Positions 43,438 to 52,270 of a stretch of 64,000 bases of DNA are shown here, piece by piece; the stretch's first letter is position 1, and each line of letters opens with the position of its first letter. The position numbers and the translations under genes are program-made. The stretch covers positions 1 through 64,000 of the forward strand of contig WEDG01003452.1 in assembly GCA_017591395.1 (NCBI GenBank), given 5' to 3'. This stretch comes from Schistocephalus solidus. Its lineage: Eukaryota > Platyhelminthes > Cestoda > Diphyllobothriidea > Diphyllobothriidae. Below the pieces are notes generated by a model, which ran no database searches, was not told where the DNA came from, and was given only the letters and a program-made list of their open reading frames with translations.

Positions 43438-43801
43438 TGGCCGCCTGAACAGGACACTGGAATAGAAATCACCCACAATACATGTGACTTTTCGCCAAAT
43501 TGCGGGAAAATTAGGTTCAATAGGGTTAGGGTTAAAATTAAGGATAAGGTTTAAGGTTAGAGTTAAAGTCTAAGTTAGGGAAAGGTTCAGGATTAGGCTA
43601 ATCGGAAGGTTTGGTTTCGTGTTAAGTATATAATGGAGGTTTAGGGTAGAGCTAGGGTTAAGATTGAGGTTAGAGCTTTAGTTTTATGGTAGGGTTAGCG
43701 TTAAGACAAAGGAGTATTTACCCTTTCTGAAATTTATCGCAAGGCCACCTATTTTACGTAGGCGGAGCGGTACCCATTCCCGTCTCCTGGTTGAGCGGCC
43801 A
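43438..43801 (+). repeat. MITE-like element with telomere-like core, copy 3
   Basis: The termini are inverted repeats: the left end tggccgcctgaacaggacac reads like the reverse complement of the right end (gtctcctggttgagcggcca). Similarity extends about 85 bp inward. The core is TTAGGG-like (aatagggttagggttaaaat, gagctagggttaagattgag). A flanking TA on each side suggests a TA target duplication. It has no coding capacity. Confidence 0.7.
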
Positions 43802-44289
43802 TAAAAGGCATCCCTTCCATAATAGTTAAAGTTCTGTATATATTCCACAGCAGTAACATGTCTTGGAACTTGAGGTGCCTTTTCACAGCTGTCGCGGCAG
43901 TTGAGAAATGTGGTAAGTGGAATGGAAGTAAGAGATGTGTAGCAGCTCCCGTATGACAGAGAAAGTATTTATATCGAAAACGGACATAAAGATGTTGGTG
44001 GCTGAACAGCATTTGCAAGTCTTGGTCTTGGCATTGAGCTGGTTTAAGGTTAACCAGTTTTATCGCCTTGAATAACTGATAAATCCAGTAAATGATTTCT
44101 CCGTACGGTAATATTTGAAAGTAGGAAAAGAAGGCAACGTGGTCAATAATGCACGAATTTCCTTCGTCTGGAATTTCAGATTCACATCTGAACTGGACAT
44201 CAGAGACAGCTGCAAATAACAGTGTTGAACACAAAAGGGGTACTTTATTGATAGAGTGCGGTTGACAGGTAGCCAAGTGCTTAGAAAAA

Positions 44290-44475
44290 TTGGCAGTTCA
44301 CGTCAAGCCCAGGTGGCCAGTGTGATGTAGGCCAGGTCGACAGCGTCCACCTCGGTAGTATGATTTCCTCTCCAATGTTGCTAATTCTTCACTTGACAAG
44401 CTGATTTCCCAGTAGACCATGTTCACGTTTACTCTCCTTACATGCATAGATAAGACGAGATCAACCGACGCAGGG
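44290..44475 (-). mobile_element. Possible PLE N-terminal fragment
   Basis: The minus strand reads WEISLSSEELATLERKS and, in the neighbouring frame, TTEVDAVDLAYITLATWA. It resembles the PLE N-terminal segment seen at 55,515-55,900 (NLSSKQM.RL, YNTGDTHPVDFIASLDAIL). The similarity is weak. Confidence 0.35.
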
Positions 44476-44499
44476 CTCACTGTTGGGTGTGCAAGAACT

Positions 44500-44790
44500 C
44501 ATCAGAAGCCGTCAATTGAGGGTTGCAGACAGACATGATGCCAGATGTAGAGGCTTAGAGACCCCGTGCCATGACAGGAGGTGTCTGGAGTCGTTTACTG
44601 AAAATGGTGCAGTTGCGGGAAAATCGACTACATTGGAAAAACAGGAAGATTACTCTGGACGAAAATGGCCAAACGCACAGCAATAATGAGGAAGACTCAG
44701 GTCTAATCTGTAGGTTTGGCTCGCTCAACGGGACCTGGTCACACATTTAAGCATAACGAGACTAAAATTCTCGTTAGAACTGAGGTGCGA
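44500..44790 (+). mobile_element. Penelope-like GIY-YIG endonuclease fragment
   Basis: The plus strand reads CSCGKIDYIGKTGRLLWTKM and AKRTAIMRKTQ, matching the GIY-YIG core (CSCGQSNYVGETGRLL.TRIAEH). Stops follow immediately. It is adjacent to, and opposite in strand to, the possible N-terminal fragment at 44.3 kb. Confidence 0.65.
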
Positions 44791-44794
44791 GGTG

Positions 44795-45530
44795 GTTGAG
44801 TCATGGCGGTTCTTTAACACACAGTCAATCACTGAGAGCGATGATCTCTTCCAAAATATCGAGGGTCAAAACTCTGCCTGAGTAGAATAAAAAATCGTAC
44901 AGTAAGCCCGTTGACGAACATAGCCTATAGTAATAGTATCGAAGAGGCAAACTACCGGGTAATTGCCACATCAGTCATCAACATGAGCAATGGAATTACG
45001 CCAATTAACGTCTCAGATAGGTTAGTTAATTGCCCATTGCACCGACAACTACCCTCTGTGATCATAAACGGAGCTGTTATTGTCCCTGATGATGGGTACG
45101 AGACACACCAAGCAAATGAATTTTTTTATTCTAGTGATAGAGTCTCCTTCTTAGCAGGCACCTCCCGAAAGTTACCTTTTCTCCTGCATGGGCAGCGGAA
45201 AAATAGTGTGGCTAGTAATTTTTTGCCGATGGAAGCGAAGATGTGAGTTCCACGAATCAGTTAAACCATTGGGATGTGATTGATGAAACAAGAGGTTTAT
45301 TAGCCTGAATTTTCAGATTCTCGCTTGAATCCATCCTCAGAGCCAGTTGCAACTTAGGACTGATGGATCCACAGAAGGCGCAACTATTGTTTTCTAGAGT
45401 AAAGTCAAAATCCGCTTTACAATTTTTTCTTTAGTGCTTTCGAATCGACAACGAAAAGGAAATTTTATCTTAGCGCTTTACGTGGGGGTCCATGTTGAAC
45501 ATTTAACTTTGGATAAAATTAACTCTGGTA
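44795..45530. other. Unassigned interval
   Basis: An open frame at 44,911-45,246 (111 codons) has no recognisable motif; nothing else is seen. Confidence 0.3.
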
Positions 45531-45534
45531 AGTA

Positions 45535-45665
45535 GGCGCTCACCGATCGGTTACAGGACTATCGAGCCCCGGAAGCCTCAGCGCCTGGGGTTGGGTATGG
45601 CTGGCTGATGACGGCTAATAAGCCAGAAATGACCCTTCCAGTCTCCCTTGTCTTTGCCGGTCATT
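45535..45665 (+). repeat. 305-bp repeat, solitary plus-strand copy
   Basis: Blocks gcgctcaccgatcggttaca, tatcgagccccgg, ggggttgggtatggctggct and tccagtctcccttgtctttg match the array units, in the opposite orientation to the array. The tRNA-like head has been deleted between 45,580 and 45,590. Confidence 0.8.
45599..45643 (+). ncRNA. Hammerhead ribozyme candidate (solitary copy)
   Basis: In order: stem I strand GGCTGG, core CTGATGA, stem II GGC/GCC with loop TAATAA, core GAAA, then TGACCCTT where array units have TGGCCATT, then CCAGTC pairing with stem I. Core and stems I and II are intact; stem III is weakened, so activity is doubtful. Confidence 0.6.
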
Positions 45666-46224
45666 ATATTCTGGCTAAAATTAGCTCCCTACGATAACAA
45701 TAAATCATATTCCCAGCTAAATAACAACAGATGTAAAACTATATGCTCAGCAAAGGAAAATCTTGCGTTGGACACAATTGGTCTACTATCTCAAAGGGTT
45801 CCAGTGGAAAAAACCGGCAAATTGCTTTGTTGAACGAATTTTTTGCCTCTTTCGTTCACAGTGGATAATATTTTAGCGTACTTGCAAGGGAGGTTAACAA
45901 ATTTGTCCCTGCCTAAATTCTTCACACTAGGGAAATGCTTCAAAGTTCTACCTACTACTCGTAATTTTTGTGCATCTCTTTAGGAGGGAATGTTGAGGGA
46001 ACGACACAGCAACTAAAATTTGCTCAACTTGGGTATTTATAGATCCCAAATACCTGTACTTATTTTTTTGGAAATCAGTAATTAGCAAAATATTGATTAG
46101 TGGTGGCAGATAGCCGAAAAACGAGTCCTCCAACCAGACGGAAATACTGGCAGTTGCAATTAGCAAACGCGTACTTCAGGCCGTTAACTCAGTGCCAGCA
46201 AGTAATTGAATTCATGTAATCTTG

Positions 46225-46620
46225 CAAGTATGCCGTCAAAAGGATCTAATTGCGTTGTGATACTGACAAGCTATGACGTGCGTCCTCTCATGACAAGCTT
46301 CGAATTCGCTTGCCAAAACGGCAGTCTGCAAAGACAAGATTTACATAGCAGCAACAGCAATCACCCCCTGTCGCAAAAACGCGGTTGCGTTCGATCGCTT
46401 TTTCGCCGCATGCAGACACACTGCAACACAGAGGCCAAGAAGCTGCGAGAACACAAAACCCTATGACGCCTCTTCCTCGTCAATGGATATCCACGTAGCT
46501 TCATAAACAAATGCTTCTACCAAAGGCACATGACAGTTCGACGGTCGATTACGACGAGGTTCACCGTATGCTCCACGGAAGGGCGATTCAGTGACGGTGA
46601 TTTGCACGTGATTTAGTTTA
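46225..46620 (+). mobile_element. Penelope-like RT C-terminal (thumb) fragment
   Basis: The plus strand encodes SSNSNHPLSQKRGCVRSLFR, RMQTHCNTEAKKLREHKTL and, after a stop, RLFLVNGYPRSFINKCF. This is the region between PLE RT and the GIY-YIG nuclease (SNHPxSxKRSCVRTLFRR, ETHC, NGYPRNFVNRC). The nuclease does not follow in readable form before 47.1 kb. Confidence 0.75.
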
Positions 46621-47085
46621 AAGTGATATTAGACTTGCGCTGCATCTCCTCCTCCCCCACCTGAACGCGGTGTCACGACAGAGTCAAGAAGACCGGAAGC
46701 GGGAGAGGACGCAGGTGGCTGGCGCGGTCGGAGCCGCCCCTGGGCGTACTACCACACCTGGTTCGGATCCCACGGAGTGGGTGTGCCATAAAGGCCACAT
46801 TAAGAAGGAGCCATTACAGCCTGACACTCAGTCCGCCAGTCAGCCATTACACACAAAACACACATTTGGCTGACCACACGTTCTGAGTTATCCCGTCAGT
46901 TGGCAACCTTCCAAGCCACGGCTTTTCGATCACCGTGATAGTTTCAAGCGCGTCCGATTGTTTATAGTGAGGAAAATGTGCTGACCTGTCGACCTCACTC
47001 TCTACCCCACCCCCACCATCAGACCACTGTCCGAGCCGGTCAGTTGCCACCATCGGAGCCAGGCAGTTGTCTGACTGCACCTCCG
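46621..47085. other. Unassigned interval between PLE pieces
   Basis: GC-richer than its surroundings around 46,660-46,760, but no motif recognised. It may be decayed PLE linker or nuclease sequence. Confidence 0.3.
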
Positions 47086-47089
47086 CGAC

Positions 47090-47470
47090 AACCTCGGTAA
47101 ACCACCAAAGGCTAAGCCACATCAGCACACACTGGACACAGGAAACCTATTTGCATGGGAGGATATCCACATCGTTGGCGCCTGCCCAACAAGGAAGGGC
47201 CGCGAATTCCTGGAGGAAATGCACTCAGATGAAGCATGCATTCATAGGCACATCTATTTGGATGTCAATTAAAAATTTCTCAAATTCAAGTGGAAGCGAA
47301 CACAGCCACTATCGATCGGATAAATTAAAGCACTGGACGCCTATTGGCTCAAACTTTAGCCAGCCATAGTTTCTTGTGTTAAGCATTGTTTAAGGTTAAC
47401 CGTTTTGTGCACAAGTCTAATTTGTCTGAAGACGAACTGCAGGTACCAGCCTCAAAAATTTTATGAATAA
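47090..47470 (+). mobile_element. PLE 3' end: GIY-YIG C-terminus and 3' UTR
   Basis: The plus strand encodes WEDIHIVGACPTRKGREFLE and EMHSDEACIHRHIYLDVN, the C-terminus of a PLE GIY-YIG nuclease. The 3' UTR ends in gtctgaagacgaactgcagg followed by taccagcctc and aaaaa (47,424-47,458), a degenerate hammerhead layout: CTGAAGA, stem II CTG/CAG, AAAA for GAAA. Confidence 0.7.
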
Positions 47471-47800
47471 GGTTAATTTGTTCGACGGACAGAAGCCATC
47501 GGAGAGAGGCGGGGAATTCTTAGAGGCCATTCCTTCTGATGACACGTGCATTAATCGGCACATCAGAATTGGATGCCCTGTACAACAATCTCAAAAATGT
47601 GGAAAAGACGGCAGCCAATCCGAACGATATGTCAACTCACAATCACAGATTTTGGTAGGACTGATTCAGCAATATCGATTTTCTGGCACGTTTTAAAGTT
47701 AAACTGTTTTTGGCACAACTACCACAAGTCTGACGACGACCTGGGGAACCAGCATCGAAAGTATACCTAAGAAAGTTACTTATTGTTTCCCAAAGAACTT
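47471..47800 (+). mobile_element. Second PLE 3' end in tandem, with hammerhead-like motif
   Basis: It repeats the previous unit in decayed form: REFLEAIPSDDTCINRHIRI-like sequence at 47,505-47,580, then a 3' UTR. At 47,730 CTGACGA is followed by CGACCTGGGGAACCAGCATC (inner CTGG/CCAG pairs around GGAA) and then GAAA, followed by GTATAC, a palindromic possible stem III. Two successive 3' ends fit the tandem, 5'-truncated habit of PLEs. Confidence 0.65.
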
Positions 47801-47847
47801 CTTTATTTCGAATTATACTTCTTGGGATGTCCGGCTTCCAATTTATT

Positions 47848-47948
<101 letters not shown>

Positions 47949-47970
47949 AATGGAACCGACAAAGACAAGA

Positions 47971-48015
47971 GACCGGAATGGCCATTTCTGGCTTATTAGC
48001 CGTCATCAGCCAGTC
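47971..48015 (-). ncRNA. Hammerhead ribozyme, array unit 1
   Basis: Minus strand order: GACTGG (stem I), CTGATGA, C + GGC-TAATAA-GCC + A (stem II), GAAA, TGGCCATT, CCGGTC (stem I partner, six pairs including one G-U). All core bases are present. The predicted cut follows ATT, before CCGGTC. ATGGCCAT is palindromic, so a stable stem III would need two molecules, as in other short-stem-III type I hammerheads. Confidence 0.75.
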
Positions 48016-48273
48016 ATACCCAATCCCAAGTGTAGCACACCTGGGATTCGAAACCCTGACCTTTGGTATTTGAGTCGAACGCTCTACCCATTTTGAGCCA
48101 CGGGCTCGTTGTTTTTGTCGGTTGTGATCGGGAATATGATGATAGTGTGGGGCTCACCGATCTGCTTAAGGAACATGCATGTTCCGTTGTGCCCTGAGGC
48201 TCAGACTAGAGCCCTCGCAGGCGGTCGCATAGCGACGTAGCATATGATGGAATGGAACCGACAGAACAAGGGA

Positions 48274-48316
48274 GACCGGAATGGCCATTTCTGACGATAG
48301 CCGTCATCAGCCAGTC
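48274..48316 (-). ncRNA. Hammerhead ribozyme, array unit 2 (shortened stem-loop II)
   Basis: Core CTGATGA and GAAA and stem I GACTGG/CCGGTC are intact. The stem II region is two bases shorter and rearranged (CGGCTATCGTCA), still able to pair GGC with GTC around TATC. Confidence 0.6.
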
Positions 48317-48575
48317 ATACCCAATCCCAAGTGTGGCACACCTGGGATTCGAACCCACGACCTTTGGTATTTGAGTCGAACGCTCTACCATTTTGAGCCA
48401 CGGGCTCGTTGTTTTGTCGGTTGTGATCGGGAATATGATGATAGTGTGGGGCTCACCGATCTGCTTAAGGAACATGCATGTTCCGTTGTGCCCTGGAGCT
48501 CAGACTAGAGCCCTCGCAGGCGGTCGCATAGCGACGTGTAGCATATGATGGAATGGAACCGACAAAGACAAGGGA

Positions 48576-48620
48576 GACCGGAATGGCCATTTCTGGCTTA
48601 TTAGCCGTCATCAGCCAGTC
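48576..48620 (-). ncRNA. Hammerhead ribozyme, array unit 3
   Basis: Identical in core and stems to unit 1: GACTGG, CTGATGA, GGC/GCC stem II, GAAA, TGGCCATT, CCGGTC. Confidence 0.75.
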
Positions 48621-49074
48621 ATACCCAATCCCAAGTGTGCGGCTCACCGATCGGCTTAAGGAAAATTTACGTTCCGTTGTGCCTTGGAACTCCGACAAGA
48701 GCCCTCACAGGAGGTCGCATGGTGACGTGTAGCATATGTTGTAAATGTGGAACCGACAAAGACAAGGTAGACCGGAATGGCCATTTCTGGCTTATTAGCC
48801 GTCATCAATCAGCCATACCCAACCCAGGTGCAAGGGCGCCTGAGGTTCGAACTCGCAACCTGTTGGGAGGAAGTCAAACGCTCTACCCACTGCGCCGCCA
48901 GCTCGTTGTATCGCCATTTTTGAGCGTGAATATTAGGTATGTTAAGAAGCACTCACGGATAGGTTACAGGACTCACTCGTCCCATTGTGCCTTGGGGCTT
49001 ACTCTCGAGCCCCGCCAGCAGACGCAAGGCAGCTAAGATAAAAGGCAGAATAACATGACCAAAAAAGACAAGGG

Positions 49075-49119
49075 GACTGGAATGGCCATTTCTGGCTTAT
49101 TAACCATCATCAGCCAGCC
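49075..49119 (-). ncRNA. Hammerhead ribozyme, array unit 5
   Basis: GGCTGG, CTGATGA, stem II TGGT-TAATA-AGCCA in which the first pair becomes T-A, GAAA, TGGCCATT, CCAGTC. It has the best closed stem II of the array. Confidence 0.75.
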
Positions 49120-49380
49120 ATACCCAACCCAGGCGCTGCGGTGCCCAAGGTTCGAACTCGCGACCTGTTGGGCAGAAGTCTAACGCTTTACCTCCTGCGC
49201 CACGAGCTCGTTGTCTTGCCAGTTTCGATTGGGAATATTAGGTTTGTTAAGAAGCGCTCACCGATCGGTTACAGGACTCAGTCATCCCATTGTGCCTTGG
49301 GGCTAACTCTCGTGCCCCGACAGCAGCCGCAAGGCAGCTAAGACAAAAGGCAGAATAAGATGACCAACAAAGACAACAGA

Positions 49381-49425
49381 GATTGGAATGGCCATTTCTG
49401 GCTTATTAACCGTCATCAGCCAGCC
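49381..49425 (-). ncRNA. Hammerhead ribozyme, array unit 6
   Basis: Core CTGATGA and GAAA are intact. The stem I partner is CCAATC, giving one A-C mismatch at the fourth pair. Stem II is GGT/GCC with a G-U pair. Confidence 0.65.
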
Positions 49426-49990
49426 ATACCCAAACCCAGGTACAAGTGCGCCTGAGGTTCGAACTCGCAACCTGTTGGGAGGAAGTCAAACGCTCTACCC
49501 ACTGCGCTACCAGCTCGTTGTCTCGCCAGTTTTGAGCGGGAATATTAGGTATGTTAAGAAGCACTCACGGATAGGTTACAGGACTCACTCGTCCCATTGT
49601 GCCTTGGGGCTTACCTTCGAGCCCCGCCAGCAGACGCAAGGCAGCTAAGATAAAAGGCAAATAACATGACCAAAAAAGACAAGGGGACTGGAATGGCCAT
49701 TTCTGGCTTATTAACCGTCATAAGCCAGCCATACCCAACCCAGGCGCTGCGGTGCCCAAGGTTCGAAATCGCGACCTGTTGGGCAGAAGTCTAACGCTTT
49801 ACCTCCTGCGCCACGAGCTCGTTGTCTTGCCAGTTCCGATTGGGAATATTAGGTATGTTAGAGAGCGCTCACCGATCGGTTTACAGGACTCACTCGTCCC
49901 ATTGTGCCTTGGGGCTTACTCTCAAGCCCCGCCAGCAGACGCAAGGCAGCTAAGATAAAAGGCAGAATAACATGCCCAAAATAACAAGGG

Positions 49991-50035
49991 GACTGGAATG
50001 GCCATTTCTGGCTTATTAACCGTCATCAGCCAGCC
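49991..50035 (-). ncRNA. Hammerhead ribozyme, array unit 8
   Basis: GGCTGG, CTGATGA, GGT/GCC stem II, GAAA, TGGCCATT, CCAGTC. All core residues are present. Confidence 0.72.
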
Positions 50036-50739
50036 ATACCCAACCCAGGCGCTGCGGTGCCCATGATTCGAAATCGCGACCTGTTGGGCAGAAGTCTAAG
50101 GCTTTACCTCCTGCGCCACGAGCTCGTTGTCTTGCCAGTTTCGATTGGGAATATTAGGTATGTTAAGAAGCGCTCACCGATCGGTTACAGGACTCACTCG
50201 TCCCATTGTGCCTTGGGGCTAACTCTCGTGCCCCGATAGCAGCCGCAAGGCAGCTAAGATAAAAGGCAGAATAACATGACCAACAAAGACAACAGAGACT
50301 GGAATGGCCATTTCTGGCTTATTAACCGTCATAAGCCAGCCATACCCAAACCCAGGCACTGCGGCGCCTGAGGTTCAAACTCACAACCTGTTAGGAGGAA
50401 GTCAAACGCTCTACCCACTGCGTGCCCAGCTCGTTGTCTCGCCAGTTTTGATTGGGAATATTAGGTATGGTAAGAAGCGCTCACGGATCGGTACAGGACT
50501 CACTCGTCCCATTGTGCCTTGGGGCCTACTTTCGAGCCCCGCCAGTAGACGCAAGGCAGCTTATGATAAAGGCAGAATAACATGACCGACAAAGACAAGG
50601 GAGACTGGAATGACCCTTTCTGGCTTATTAGCCATAATCAGCCAGCTATACCCAACCCCAGGCGCTGCGGTGCCCGAGGCAAGTTGATATAGTGAAGGAA
50701 GGGAACTCGTAAGCAACGAAAGTTTTATTCGTATTTTTC

Positions 50740-51195
50740 CACGCTTATTGTACCATGGCTGGCAAAGGATAAAACATCCCTTGGAAAAATACAACGCCAT
50801 GCAACAGAGCTGGTAAATAGTTTCAAAGATCGGTCGTACATAGAAAGACTGCGCTGCCTTTATCTATTTCCTTTGTGCTACTGACAGCAAATAGGTGATC
50901 TTATATTGGTTTCCAAGATAATAACTGGTCTTGAGGATGGATTGAGCTTTGAGGAGATTTTTCGGTGGCACCTATCTCCCAATCTTCTTGGGTACTCTAT
51001 TACGCTGCGCATGAACATGTCCAGGCTGAATTTTTGCTCTGGAATTTACCCGCAAAGGGTAGTGGAGAGCGGGAATGAGCTCCCTTAATCAATCGTGGAG
51101 GCGCCTTCCCTTCAGATGTCCAAGAAAGGTTTGAATGACTTGATACGTCGCCTGCTTTCCCTCGACAATCTGAACCTCAGCTAACAGCCTCGTGA
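50740..51195 (+). mobile_element. CR1-like LINE, RT C-terminus and stop
   Basis: The plus strand encodes KIQRHATELVNSFKDRSYIE, RLRCLYLFPLCY, GDLILVSKIITGLEDGLSFE, IFRWHLSPNLLGYSITLRMN, FCSGIYPQRVVESGNELP and KGLNDLIRRLLSLDNLNLS. This is a standard CR1 C-terminus with few lesions (a frame change near 50,880 and a stop at 51,086). It is the best reference in the window for the fragment at 1-337. Confidence 0.85.
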
Positions 51196-51349
51196 TACAC
51201 ACAACATGTTATTTACATTTACAGTGCTACTCACATCTTGATAGTACAACGTTTAAAGTGATTCCTTTGATCTACATAGCCCACAGTATCCAACGCACTG
51301 TTTTCAAAGGCATTGCCTATTATCCTTACCAAATAAGCTAATTAAACGC

Positions 51350-51625
51350 GTCTTTAGACGAAATGAGAAGTGAGATTTGGGGCTGTCAGAGACAGAGCGA
51401 AACAAAAACGATCTTGCGAGTGGGTGGGGTGGTTTGCATCGTACTTTGATGGCTGCCGGTGAGAAAAGGTGTAGTGAGTCTCAGTTATGACTCACGGTGT
51501 CAAGGGGGCGGACGGGGTGGCGTACTAACATGTCCCGGTATGAATTAGCAGCTGTTGTTTTCAAGGTGGGCGCCAGTTAGTGCACCGTGAGTGGAGACCC
51601 CCATAGTGGACATGCAGGTCAACGT
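51350..51625 (-). mobile_element. PLE 3' UTR (minus copy)
   Basis: Matches 28,930-29,190. On the minus strand it follows the GIY-YIG nuclease at 51,640-52,000, so it is that element's 3' UTR. It leads at 51,350 to CTAAAGA, a lost hammerhead core. Confidence 0.65.
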
Positions 51626-51629
51626 GGCT

Positions 51630-52270
51630 TTTGATGCATTCCACATTTGATTATCAAGCCTCTAGGAATTCCCGTGCCTGCTGAGTGTTGGCCGTGGCGA
51701 TCACTTCAGTAACATCCCAATTGAAACAGTGGTCACAATCAAGGGCGTGTGCAAACACGGGAGACAAGGGATAATGTCGGCGGATAGCCAGCTTGTGTTC
51801 GTTAATGCAAGTCCCAAGTTGTCAACCCCTGTGACTAATAAAAAACGAGACAACAGGTAGCACGTGGGATGCAGTAAATTAAATTGTTTTGCTGCTCGTT
51901 GAGTATGGGATATTTAACTCGGGATAGTACTGCCCGAAGACAAGACACCGACTTATGAGCCATGCAGATGCCAAACCGGTTTAATTGTCAGACAATCGCT
52001 TCAGAAGTTTCTTGCATGTAGGGCATGGAATAGAATTTGCTCTATACCATTCCTCCATCAGAACTCCGATCTTGTGGTTGCCTCTGACCTCGGAGACAGT
52101 CTTCCACGAAGCTTATCGGATATCCGTTAGATCGAAATAATTCATATAAGTAGGCTTGTTCCCCTTTAAGTAGATACTCGCTACTACAGTACCGAAAGAT
52201 GCGGAGAAAATGAGTTCGAACGCAGCTGCTTTTGCGGGCCGCAGGATGGTTTCTCGCATATTTGAAGACC
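51630..52270 (-). mobile_element. Penelope-like element, RT thumb plus GIY-YIG (minus copy)
   Basis: Minus translation from 52,272 gives NHPAARKSSCVRTHFLRIFR, SEYLLKGEQAYLYELFRSNG and YPISFVEDCLRGQRQ. After frame changes the GIY-YIG region follows (AINKxxLAIRRHYP-like, then HALDCDHCFNWDVTEVIAT). It is an inverted copy of 53,100-53,760, about 85% alike by eye, and meets the plus copy head to head at about 52,270. Confidence 0.8.

Noticed and set aside
48826..50420. A cluster of tRNA genes in the tandem array
   Set aside because: The heads have A/B boxes but do not fold as complete cloverleaves, and they repeat with the rest of a 305-bp unit.
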